Of a stretch of DNA of 64,000 nucleotides, positions 57,320 through 64,000 are shown one piece after another (position 1 is the first letter of the stretch; each line of letters opens with the position of its first letter). The DNA lies in the NCBI RefSeq assembly GCF_012241385.1, contig NZ_JAAVXB010000005.1, forward strand, positions 124,001-188,000, in the 5' to 3' direction. The DNA is from Solimonas marina. Its GTDB lineage: Bacteria > Pseudomonadota > Gammaproteobacteria > Nevskiales > Nevskiaceae. The notes under the pieces were generated by a model. That model saw only the letters and a program-made list of their open reading frames with translations, was not told where the DNA came from and did not search any database. The translations under genes and the position numbers were made by a program.

Positions 57320-57881
57320 GTGGTGGATCTCGATGCCTTTGCCGGCGGGGCTGCGAGGAACAACTGTGCATGCTGTGTTTCCGATACTAGTTCTTCGCGA
57401 TAGGAAACGCTTGCAAGATCCAAGCATCGCCTGATGTCGCCCTGGTCGAAACACGAAAATGCAATGTGGTCGATCTACTCAATGCCCAGACACGCCGCGC
57501 CTTTGGGGAATTTTCCACCACATGCATAATGTCGCGGCCGGTGAGTTAGAGCTAATAGCCACAACCTCGGGGGCAGGTTGGTCACCGGCTTGCAAGTCGA
57601 GGACGTCGGTGTAGATGCGCCGCGGCGTTTTGATGTGGCCGCGCGGGGCGTGCAGGCTATATCGATTGAACCCTGTGACGTCCATCGTTGAATCTTCTGT
57701 TTCGTGCTCGGCGGGCCATGTTGTCCTGCAACTCATGCGGCTCGTTATCGGAGCCTACGATAGCGTCGGTTGGTGTTGCGAATTTGCAGGCGGAATTTAT
57801 TCTTCATCTTTGCTGCGGCATCGTATTGCTGTTGCATCGTAGAATTGACGTCTCTTTCCCGGCGCCACGAGACCCTCTGTT
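57320..57881. other. Low-GC stretch without a convincing gene
   Basis: This 562-nt stretch has lower GC than the flanks and many T-rich patches. I see no tRNA, no inverted ends and no integrase. Short frames on both strands lack supporting features. It could be the decayed remainder of an inserted element. Confidence 0.5.
57479..57685 (-). CDS. Short hypothetical frame in the low-GC segment
   Basis: 68 residues from the ATG at 57685 (MDVTGFNRYSLHAPRGHIKT at the start). It has no recognisable motif, no clear ribosome site and ordinary composition. It is listed only because it is the best frame in the 560-nt stretch between the nuclease-like gene and the ClC channel. It may well not be translated. 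Confidence 0.2.
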   Translation of the reverse strand: MDVTGFNRYSLHAPRGHIKTPRRIYTDVLDLQAGDQPAPEVVAISSNSPAATLCMWWKIPQRRGVSGH

Positions 57882-59615
57882 TTGAGTCAGCCCTGGACCT
57901 GTTCGCTGCGCAAACGCTCGCTGCGCTGGTGGCGACGTGACGCGGTGCTGCCGGCGGCGCTGCTGGCGATTCCGATTGGCGTGCTGGCGGCGCTGGTGAC
58001 GAATCTGTTCCGGATGTCGATCGACTTTCTCGACACCACGCTGCTCGGTTCGCAGGCCGATATCACCGTGCACTTCGCGCAGTTGCCCGTCGAATGGCGG
58101 CTGCTGTTGCCGGCCCTTGGCGCGCTGGTCGCCGGCCTGCTGCTGTGGTGGGATCGGCGACTACCGGTCGAGTCGGGCAACAACGACTACATGGATGCGG
58201 TGGCCGAGGGCGACGGCCGCATTCCGTTGCGCAGTTCGATCCTGCGCTCGTTGTCGTCGCTGTCGTCGATCGTCACCGGCGGTTCGATCGGCCGCGAGGG
58301 CGCGATGGTGCAACTCGCGGCGCTGTCCGGGTCGTTGACCGGCAGACGCTGGGCCGATCTGACCACGCTGCGTCTGTGCACCGCCTGTGGCGCCGCCGCC
58401 GGCCTGGCCTCGGTCTATCACACGCCGTTGGCCGGCGCGATGTTCGTTGCTGAAGTGGTACTCGGCTCGATCACCGTCGAGGGCCTGATTCCGTTGTTCG
58501 CATCGGCGGCGGCGGCGACATTCACGATGCATGCGCTCGGCAACGGCGGCGCGCCATTTGCGCTGGTGCAGCGCGCGCCGGTCTTCGACGGACTCGATCT
58601 GATGCTGCTGCTGCCGATCGGCATCATGGCGGGGCTGCTCGGGCCGCCGTTCCTGATGCTGCTGGCGCGATCCCGGCGTCTCTTTGCGGCGCTGCCGTGG
58701 CCATTGCCGCTGCGCATGGCGTTCGGTGGGCTGCTGATGGGCGCGATCACGATTGTCGTGCCGGAAGTCTGCGGCAACGGCTATGCGCCGATCCTGTCGA
58801 TCCTGCACGACGCGTCGATGTCGGTGCCGGTGGCCTGGGTACTGGTCGCGAAAATCACGGCGACGCTGTTGATCGTCGGCTCCGGCGCGGTCGGCGGTAT
58901 TTTCACGCCGTCGTTGTTCATCGGTGCGGCGCTCGGCAGTGTCATCGCCGGTGCGGCGCAATTCCTGCCGTTGAGCGGGCACGCCGATACGGCGCTGCTG
59001 GCCTTGGTTGGGATGGGGGCGTTCATGGCCGCCGTCAGCCGCGCACCGCTGATGGCGATCCTGATGGTGTTCGAGATGACGATGGACGCAACACTGCTCT
59101 TGCCGCTGATGTGTGGCAGCGTCGTCGCGTACGCGGTGTCGAGCCTGCTGCCGGTGCCGTCGTCACTGTATTCGGTACTCGATCGGCGACGCCTGAAATT
59201 GTCGGAAATCCGCGAATACGAGGGTACGCCGCTGGCGGCGCTGGTCCGGCCGCCGACGCAGACCTTGACGCCCGACGACACGCTGAGTGACGCGCTCGAA
59301 AATTTTCGCCGCGGTCGGCGGCGCTATCTGCATGTGATCGATGCTCAAGGGCGATTCGTCGGTGCGCTGTCGCTGCATCGCGTTTACGACGTGCTGTATC
59401 GCACACCGGCTGCGTCTTCATCGCCAGTGCGCGATTACGTCGAGGCGGACTTTCTCGTGCTGCCGGCCGACCGCACGCTGGCGCAGGCCTGGGACGTGCT
59501 GACGCAGCATCCGATCGAATGGCTGCCGGTGGTCGACGATCTCCGGCAGCGCCACATGCTCGGCGTCATCAGCCGTCGCGAGATCCTGTCGCACGCCAAC
59601 GAACTGCGGCGCTGA
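57882..59615 (+). CDS. ClC-type chloride channel/antiporter with CBS domains
   Basis: 577 residues from a TTG start; no ATG exists before the first membrane helix. About 10-12 membrane segments carry the family signatures GSIGREGAMVQLAAL (with the gating Glu) and GSGAVGGIFTPSLFIGAALGS. The GSGIP motif of the chloride site near the first third is not visible (NNDYMDAVAEGDG stands in that place), as in the ClcB-like branch. A CBS pair fills the C-terminal 120 residues. The probable role is chloride or other anion flux across the inner membrane. It lies at the end of the low-GC stretch and has no cotranscribed partner upstream. Confidence 0.92.
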   Translation: MSQPWTCSLRKRSLRWWRRDAVLPAALLAIPIGVLAALVTNLFRMSIDFLDTTLLGSQADITVHFAQLPVEWRLLLPALGALVAGLLLWWDRRLPVESGNNDYMDAVAEGDGRIPLRSSILRSLSSLSSIVTGGSIGREGAMVQLAALSGSLTGRRWADLTTLRLCTACGAAAGLASVYHTPLAGAMFVAEVVLGSITVEGLIPLFASAAAATFTMHALGNGGAPFALVQRAPVFDGLDLMLLLPIGIMAGLLGPPFLMLLARSRRLFAALPWPLPLRMAFGGLLMGAITIVVPEVCGNGYAPILSILHDASMSVPVAWVLVAKITATLLIVGSGAVGGIFTPSLFIGAALGSVIAGAAQFLPLSGHADTALLALVGMGAFMAAVSRAPLMAILMVFEMTMDATLLLPLMCGSVVAYAVSSLLPVPSSLYSVLDRRRLKLSEIREYEGTPLAALVRPPTQTLTPDDTLSDALENFRRGRRRYLHVIDAQGRFVGALSLHRVYDVLYRTPAASSSPVRDYVEADFLVLPADRTLAQAWDVLTQHPIEWLPVVDDLRQRHMLGVISRREILSHANELRR

Positions 59616-59688
59616 GCTGCTGCTTGGAACATCCGCGCGTCGAGGTCTATGATCGCCACCTGTCGGAAACCGACTCCGGGGAGGCCCA

Positions 59689-60984
59689 GTGCTGAAGCGG
59701 CTATTGGTGGTGCTAGGGGTGGTCGTCGTTTGCGCGTTCGCATTCGGCATCTATGCGTGGCGACCTGCGATCGCTCCGATCCAGCCCGCGCCGGCATCCT
59801 CGTTTTCCGCCGAGCAGATCGCGCGCGGCGCGCAGCTGGCCAGCGCCGGCTACTGCGAAACCTGCCATACCGCGAAGGGCGGCGAGCCCTATGCCGGCGG
59901 CTACGCGATGGACACGCAGTTCGGCACGATCTACTCGACCAACATCACGCCCGACGTCGACACCGGCATCGGCAGCTGGTCCGAGCCCGCGTTTCGCCGT
60001 GCGATGCACGAGGGCGTGGCGCGCGACGGCTCGCACCTGTTCCCGGCCTTTCCGTACGACCATTTCAGCAAGCTCAGCGACGACGACGTCGCCGCGCTTT
60101 ATGCGTACTTCATGACGCGCAAGCCGGTGCATGCCGAGGCGCCGCGCAATACGATCCCGTTCCCGCTCAATATCCGCCTGCTGCAGGCCGGCTGGAAGCT
60201 GTTGTTTTTCCATCCGGGGCGCTACCAGCCGCAGGCCGAGCGCTCTGCGCAGTGGAATCGCGGCGCCTATCTGGCCGAAGGGGTCAGTCACTGCGGTGCC
60301 TGTCATACGCCGCGCAACGCGCTCGGTGCCGAGCGGCACGATCAGGCCTACGCCGGTGCCGCCATCGATCACTGGATTGCACCGCCGCTCAACGGCTCGA
60401 ATCCGTCGCCCGTGGCCTGGGATACGGATGCACTCGTCGCGTATCTTTCGACCGGCGTGACACGCTATCACGGTACCGTGGCGGGGCCGATGGCGGCGGT
60501 GACGCGCGGTTTGTCGAAGCTGCCGGCAGACGACGTCCGCGCGATCGCGACCTATTTCGCCGATCTCGACGGTGCGGCGACGCGCTCGGGTGATACCCCG
60601 GCGATCCTGGCCAAGGCCCTGCAGCTCAGCGCGATCGGCAGTGGACCGACGGCCGATCCGGCGGCGCGTTTGTACGCCACAGCCTGCGCGTCCTGTCATT
60701 ACAACAGCGGCGAGCAGGTCCAGCCGCTACGCCCCGAGCTGTCGTTGACCAGTGCGGTGCATCTCGACGATCCGACCAACCTGATTCAGGTGATTCTGTT
60801 TGGCATCGACGCGCCCGACGGTGCGCCGGGTGTGGTGATGCCGGCGTTCGGCCGCGGCTTCTCCGATGCCGATGTGGCGCAGATCGCTGCATATCTGCGT
60901 GCGACGCGGACCGACCAGGCCGCGTGGCCCGATCTCGAGAAAAAGGTGGCGCAGGTGCGGGCCACCGCGCAGCAGCAGGATTGA
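59689..60984 (+). CDS. Tri-haem cytochrome c subunit of a membrane-linked dehydrogenase
   Basis: 431 residues from a GTG start with a GAGG ribosome site. One N-terminal membrane anchor ([18 protein letters not shown]) is followed by three cytochrome c domains with haem motifs CETCH (56-60), CGACH (202-206) and CASCH (333-337). This layout is that of the cytochrome subunits of gluconate, alcohol and aldehyde dehydrogenases, which pass electrons to the quinone pool or an oxidase. It lies 5 nt before the iron-sulfur subunit gene of a molybdenum hydroxylase, so it should serve as its electron acceptor. Confidence 0.93.
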   Translation: MLKRLLVVLGVVVVCAFAFGIYAWRPAIAPIQPAPASSFSAEQIARGAQLASAGYCETCHTAKGGEPYAGGYAMDTQFGTIYSTNITPDVDTGIGSWSEPAFRRAMHEGVARDGSHLFPAFPYDHFSKLSDDDVAALYAYFMTRKPVHAEAPRNTIPFPLNIRLLQAGWKLLFFHPGRYQPQAERSAQWNRGAYLAEGVSHCGACHTPRNALGAERHDQAYAGAAIDHWIAPPLNGSNPSPVAWDTDALVAYLSTGVTRYHGTVAGPMAAVTRGLSKLPADDVRAIATYFADLDGAATRSGDTPAILAKALQLSAIGSGPTADPAARLYATACASCHYNSGEQVQPLRPELSLTSAVHLDDPTNLIQVILFGIDAPDGAPGVVMPAFGRGFSDADVAQIAAYLRATRTDQAAWPDLEKKVAQVRATAQQQD

Positions 60985-60989
60985 TTCCG

Positions 60990-61469
60990 ATGACCAACTT
61001 CACCATCAACGGACGCGCGGTGACCAGTGAAGCGGATGGCGAGACGCCGCTGCTGTGGGTCATCCGCGACGACGTCGGCTTGACCGGTACCAAGTTCGGT
61101 TGCGGCATCGGCATGTGCGGCGCCTGCACCGTACATGTCGGTGGCCGTGCGACGCGTTCTTGCATCACGCCGCTTGCTGCTGTGAGCGGTGCCGACATCA
61201 CCACCATCGAAGGTCTCGATCCGCACGCCGACCATCCGGTGCAGCGGGCCTGGCGCGAGTTGCAGGTGCCGCAGTGCGGCTATTGCCAGTCCGGGCAGAT
61301 CATGCAGACCGTCGCCTTGCTCAAGGATTTTCCGAATCCCACGGATGCTGATATCGACGCGGTCATGACCGGCAGCTTGTGCCGTTGCATGACTTATGTG
61401 CGCATCCGCGAGGCGATCAAGAAAGCCGCTGCCGCGATGGCGGCTGCCGATCATGGAGCGCAGGCATGA
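60990..61469 (+). CDS. Two [2Fe-2S] subunit of a xanthine-oxidase-family hydroxylase
   Basis: 159 residues from the ATG at 60990. Eight cluster cysteines are present: the plant-type [15 protein letters not shown] set with a later Cys, then [11 protein letters not shown] and [11 protein letters not shown]. This is the small subunit of isoquinoline 1-oxidoreductase (IorA)-like and aldehyde oxidase-like enzymes. It has no signal peptide; family knowledge is that it is carried out with the Tat-exported large subunit. The stop overlaps the large-subunit start (ATGA). Confidence 0.94.
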   Translation: MTNFTINGRAVTSEADGETPLLWVIRDDVGLTGTKFGCGIGMCGACTVHVGGRATRSCITPLAAVSGADITTIEGLDPHADHPVQRAWRELQVPQCGYCQSGQIMQTVALLKDFPNPTDADIDAVMTGSLCRCMTYVRIREAIKKAAAAMAAADHGAQA

Positions 61470-63766
61470 GCCGCGTGCGCGCGCTGGCCGAAGCCGGCCA
61501 TCCGCTGTCGCGACGTCGCTTCCTGGTGACGATGGCCGGCAGCGCGCTGGCGTTCGGCTTCCCGCGCCTGGCCGATGCGGCGATGAACCCGGCCATGCCC
61601 GGCAACACGCCGATGCCGGCGACGGCACCGGAGCTGTCGCCGGATCTGTGGTTCTCGATCGACGCCGACGGCGTCATTCGCGTCAACATCATTCGCGCGG
61701 AAATGGGTCAGCACGTCGGTACGGCCCTGGCGCGCATCCTGGCCGACGAGCTGGAAGCCGACTGGAGCCAGGTCCGCATCATTCACGTCGACACCGATCC
61801 CAAATGGGGCCTGATGGTCACCGGCGGCAGCTGGTCGGTGTGGCAGACCTTCCCGGTGTTCAGCCGCGCCGGCGCCGCCGGCCGCATCGCGCTGATCGAG
61901 GCCGGCGCCAAGCTGATGGGGGTGGCGCCAGCGCATTGCACGGCGCGCAGCGGGCACGTGATCGCCGGCGGACGCTCGCTGTCCTATGGCGAGATCGTGC
62001 GTCGCGGCGGCGCACTGCGCAGCTTCAGTGCCGACGAACTCGACAAGCTGCCGATCAAGCCGGTTGCCGAGCGCCGCCTGATCGGGCAGCCGGCCGATGC
62101 GCTTGATATCGCGCGCAAGGTCGATGGTACCGGCCTCTACGGCATCGATGCCAAGGTGCCGGGCATGGTCTATGCGCGGCCCCGGTTGCCGCCGACGCGC
62201 AACGGCTCCAAGGTCGTGTCGGTCGACGACAGTGCCGCGCGCAAGGTCAAGGGCTATATCCGCAGCCTCGTCATCGACGATCCGTCGCAGACCGTGCCCG
62301 GCTGGGTGTTGGCGATCGCGCAGAGCTATCCGGCTGCGATGCGCGCCGCCGATCTGCTCAAGATCGAGTGGCAGGCCGGTGAGGCGGCCGATCTCAGCGA
62401 ACAGCAGTTGCAGGAACATGCGCGCGGACTCGTCGATCGCAGCGATGGCGGCGTTCGCCTTGATGTCGGCAGCGACGAAACCGCGTCGGCGTTCGATGCG
62501 GCGGCCAGCACACTCGACCAGGTCTATACGACCGCCACCGTGCTGCACTTTCAGCTCGAACCGCTCAATGCCCTGGCGTTCGAGAAAGACGGCGTGATGG
62601 AGGTTCACACCGGCAATCAGTGGCAGTCGCTGGTCCTGCCGACGCTGGCCAAGGCGCTCGGGCGGCCCGAGAGCGCCATCGTCATGCGCACCTATCTGCT
62701 CGGCGGCGGCTTCGGTCGCCGGCTCAACGGCGACTACGCGGTGCCGGCAGTGCTGGCTGCGAAGGCACTCGGCAAGCCGGTCAAACTGGTGCTGACGCGC
62801 GAGGACGATGCGCGCTTTGATTCCGTGCGCTCGCCGTCGGTGCAGCGCGTGCGCATGGCGTTCGACGCCAAGGGCGAGGTGCAGGCGATGGAGCATCACG
62901 CCTGCGCCGGCTGGCCGACCAAGGTGATGGCCAGCCCGCTGCTGGCCAAGGGGCTCGACGGCCGTTACGACCCGTTTGCGATTTCCGGCGCCGACCATTG
63001 GTATGACGTCGGCCGCCAGCTGGTGCGGGCGATCCCGAACGAACTCGCCAACACCGGCTTTCGTCCCGGTTGGTTGCGCTCGGTCGGTCCCGGCTGGACC
63101 AACTGGGCGCTCGAAAGCTTCATGGACGAGGCCGCTCTGCACCTCAAGCAGGATCCGGTGGCGTTCCGCCTCAAGCTGCTCGACGGCAAGGGCCGCAATG
63201 CCGGCAGTGCGCCGAACGCCGTCGGTGGCGCCTTGCGTCAGGCCGAGGTCGTGCGCCGCGCCGCGCAGCGCGCCGGCTGGGGCTCGCCGCTGCCGAAGGA
63301 TACGGGGCTCGGCATCGCGACCAGCTTCGGCCAGGAGCGCGACATGCCGACCTGGGGCGCGTGCGTGGCGCGCGTGCACGTCGATCGCAAGAGCGGCGCA
63401 GTGACGGTCGAGAAACTGACAGTGGTGGTCGATGCCGGAACGATCGTCGATCCGGACGGTGCGTTGGCACAGACTCAAGGCGCGGTGCTCTGGGGCCTGA
63501 GCATGGCTTTGCATGAGGGCACGGCTTTCGCGAATGGCCTGGTGCGCGACGTCAATCTCGATACCTACACACCGCTGCGCATCGCCGACGTGCCGGTGCT
63601 GGACATCCATTTCGTCGACAGCCAGCAGGTGCCGGTCGGGCTCGGCGAGCCGGGCACGACGATCGTCGCGCCGGCGATCGGCAATGCCATCTTCGCGGCC
63701 GTCGGTGCCCGTCTGCGCGATCTGCCGATCACTTCGGCGTCGGTGCGCAACGCGCTGTCGGCGTAA
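61466..63766 (+). CDS. Molybdopterin-binding large subunit (IorB-like)
   Basis: 766 residues from the ATG at 61466. A Tat signal is visible as SRRRFL (residues 15-20) followed by [12 protein letters not shown]. The molybdenum-binding domain follows, with conserved segments [24 protein letters not shown] and [16 protein letters not shown] (the last includes the catalytic Glu region GEPGTT). The single polypeptide with no FAD domain matches IorB/aldehyde oxidase large subunits that donate electrons to a cytochrome c, here the tri-haem protein encoded upstream. The substrate, an N-heterocycle or aldehyde, is not predictable. No maturation factor (XdhC type) is nearby. Confidence 0.94.
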   Translation: MSRVRALAEAGHPLSRRRFLVTMAGSALAFGFPRLADAAMNPAMPGNTPMPATAPELSPDLWFSIDADGVIRVNIIRAEMGQHVGTALARILADELEADWSQVRIIHVDTDPKWGLMVTGGSWSVWQTFPVFSRAGAAGRIALIEAGAKLMGVAPAHCTARSGHVIAGGRSLSYGEIVRRGGALRSFSADELDKLPIKPVAERRLIGQPADALDIARKVDGTGLYGIDAKVPGMVYARPRLPPTRNGSKVVSVDDSAARKVKGYIRSLVIDDPSQTVPGWVLAIAQSYPAAMRAADLLKIEWQAGEAADLSEQQLQEHARGLVDRSDGGVRLDVGSDETASAFDAAASTLDQVYTTATVLHFQLEPLNALAFEKDGVMEVHTGNQWQSLVLPTLAKALGRPESAIVMRTYLLGGGFGRRLNGDYAVPAVLAAKALGKPVKLVLTREDDARFDSVRSPSVQRVRMAFDAKGEVQAMEHHACAGWPTKVMASPLLAKGLDGRYDPFAISGADHWYDVGRQLVRAIPNELANTGFRPGWLRSVGPGWTNWALESFMDEAALHLKQDPVAFRLKLLDGKGRNAGSAPNAVGGALRQAEVVRRAAQRAGWGSPLPKDTGLGIATSFGQERDMPTWGACVARVHVDRKSGAVTVEKLTVVVDAGTIVDPDGALAQTQGAVLWGLSMALHEGTAFANGLVRDVNLDTYTPLRIADVPVLDIHFVDSQQVPVGLGEPGTTIVAPAIGNAIFAAVGARLRDLPITSASVRNALSA

Positions 63767-63775
63767 AAGAACCGG

Positions 63776-63802
63776 TACCCGCCGCGGACGTGGCGGCGGG
63801 TA
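63776..63802. terminator. Hairpin between convergent genes
   Basis: A 10-bp stem (TACCCGCCGC at 63776-63785, complement at 63793-63802) with a 7-nt loop fills the short gap between the molybdenum hydroxylase and the convergent receptor gene. No strong T-run is seen. Confidence 0.6.
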
Positions 63803-63817
63803 TCGGCGTCGTACGGC

Positions 63818-64000
63818 TTACAACGACATTCTGAACCCGACGTAGACCGAGCGACCCGGCGCCGGCACGCTGTCCTTGACGAACGAGGTCGAGCGGCGGA
63901 TGTCGTCGTTCAGCAGGTTGCTGCCGCGCAGATAGACCGACGCGCTGTGCTCGCCGTCGGCGCCGACGTACAGCTTGTAGCTGAGGTCGGCGTCGAGCAG
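63818..64000 (-). CDS. TonB-dependent receptor, C-terminal fragment
   Basis: Only the last 60 residues lie in the window; the gene continues past 64000. The stop is TAA at 63818-63820. The visible part is a run of beta strands ending in GRSVYVGFRMSL, with the LRGSNLLNDDIRRSTSFVKD segment typical of the barrel end of TonB-dependent outer-membrane receptors, and no further domain. The substrate cannot be judged from this piece. Confidence 0.85.
   Translation of the reverse strand: MLDADLSYKLYVGADGEHSASVYLRGSNLLNDDIRRSTSFVKDSVPAPGRSVYVGFRMSL

Noticed and set aside
61451-63610. A 719-codon open frame on the minus strand opposite the molybdenum hydroxylase large subunit
   Set aside because: It is fully antisense to a gene with clear family motifs, and its translation is low-complexity Arg/His/Ala-rich.

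Overview
The window is 64 kb of GC-rich, densely coding chromosomal DNA from a gammaproteobacterium. Two syntenic blocks support this: miaB / phoH-like / ybeY / corC (5.1-9.7 kb) and maf / rng / yhdP / nitrilase / tldD (17.4-26.0 kb). The lipoprotein-rich, Xanthomonadales- or Nevskiales-like content (LemA plus GIDE-domain pair, DUF4105 protein, prolyl-hydroxylase-like enzyme, rsmD-coaD-ferredoxin run) fits that part of the class, but I cannot name a genus. I see no rRNA, tRNA, CRISPR array, prophage or insertion sequence.

Layout. 0-3.2 kb: a Cache-domain histidine kinase and its sigma-54 activator. 3.2-5.0 kb: an imperfect inverted-repeat element, a quinone oxidoreductase and a low-molecular-weight phosphatase. 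5.0-11.4 kb: a tightly overlapping operon of tRNA and ribosome maturation genes (miaB, phoH-like, ybeY, corC) with a PLP dehydratase inserted, ending in a DUF4105/Lnb-like membrane protein at the place where many gammaproteobacteria carry lnt. 11.4-17.3 kb: a MOSC protein, a frameshifted DUF4345 gene, a class II aldolase, a ten-repeat BIG2 lipoprotein behind a CRP-like site, and a periplasmic class II cyclic-nucleotide phosphodiesterase. 17.3-26 kb: the maf-rng-yhdP-nit-tldD block. 26-31.4 kb: an SRPBCC-like protein, rsmD, coaD, ferredoxin, a gamma-glutamyltransferase homologue lacking its nucleophile, an HD protein and exonuclease III.

31.5-37.8 kb is the most unusual part. It holds a secreted phosphoesterase lipoprotein, then a compact run of a di-haem MauG/CcpA-type lipoprotein, two tandem paralogous lipoproteins of unknown function and a prolyl-4-hydroxylase-like dioxygenase. 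37.8-42.5 kb has two closely related OmpR-type regulators flanking a serine hydrolase, one of them paired with a CpxA-like kinase. 42.5-50.3 kb: a DUF5117-type metalloprotease and an AaeAB-like tripartite efflux operon with its own MarR regulator. 50.4-56.7 kb: oligopeptidase A, a GIDE/EF-hand protein with LemA, an esterase, a gamma carbonic anhydrase and gpmA. 56.8-57.9 kb is a lower-GC insert with a possible PD-(D/E)XK nuclease. 57.9-63.8 kb: a ClC channel and a periplasmic molybdenum hydroxylase with a tri-haem cytochrome. The window closes with the C-terminus of a TonB-dependent receptor.

Positions and motifs were read by eye. Family names rest on recognisable motifs, length and neighbours, not on database searches.
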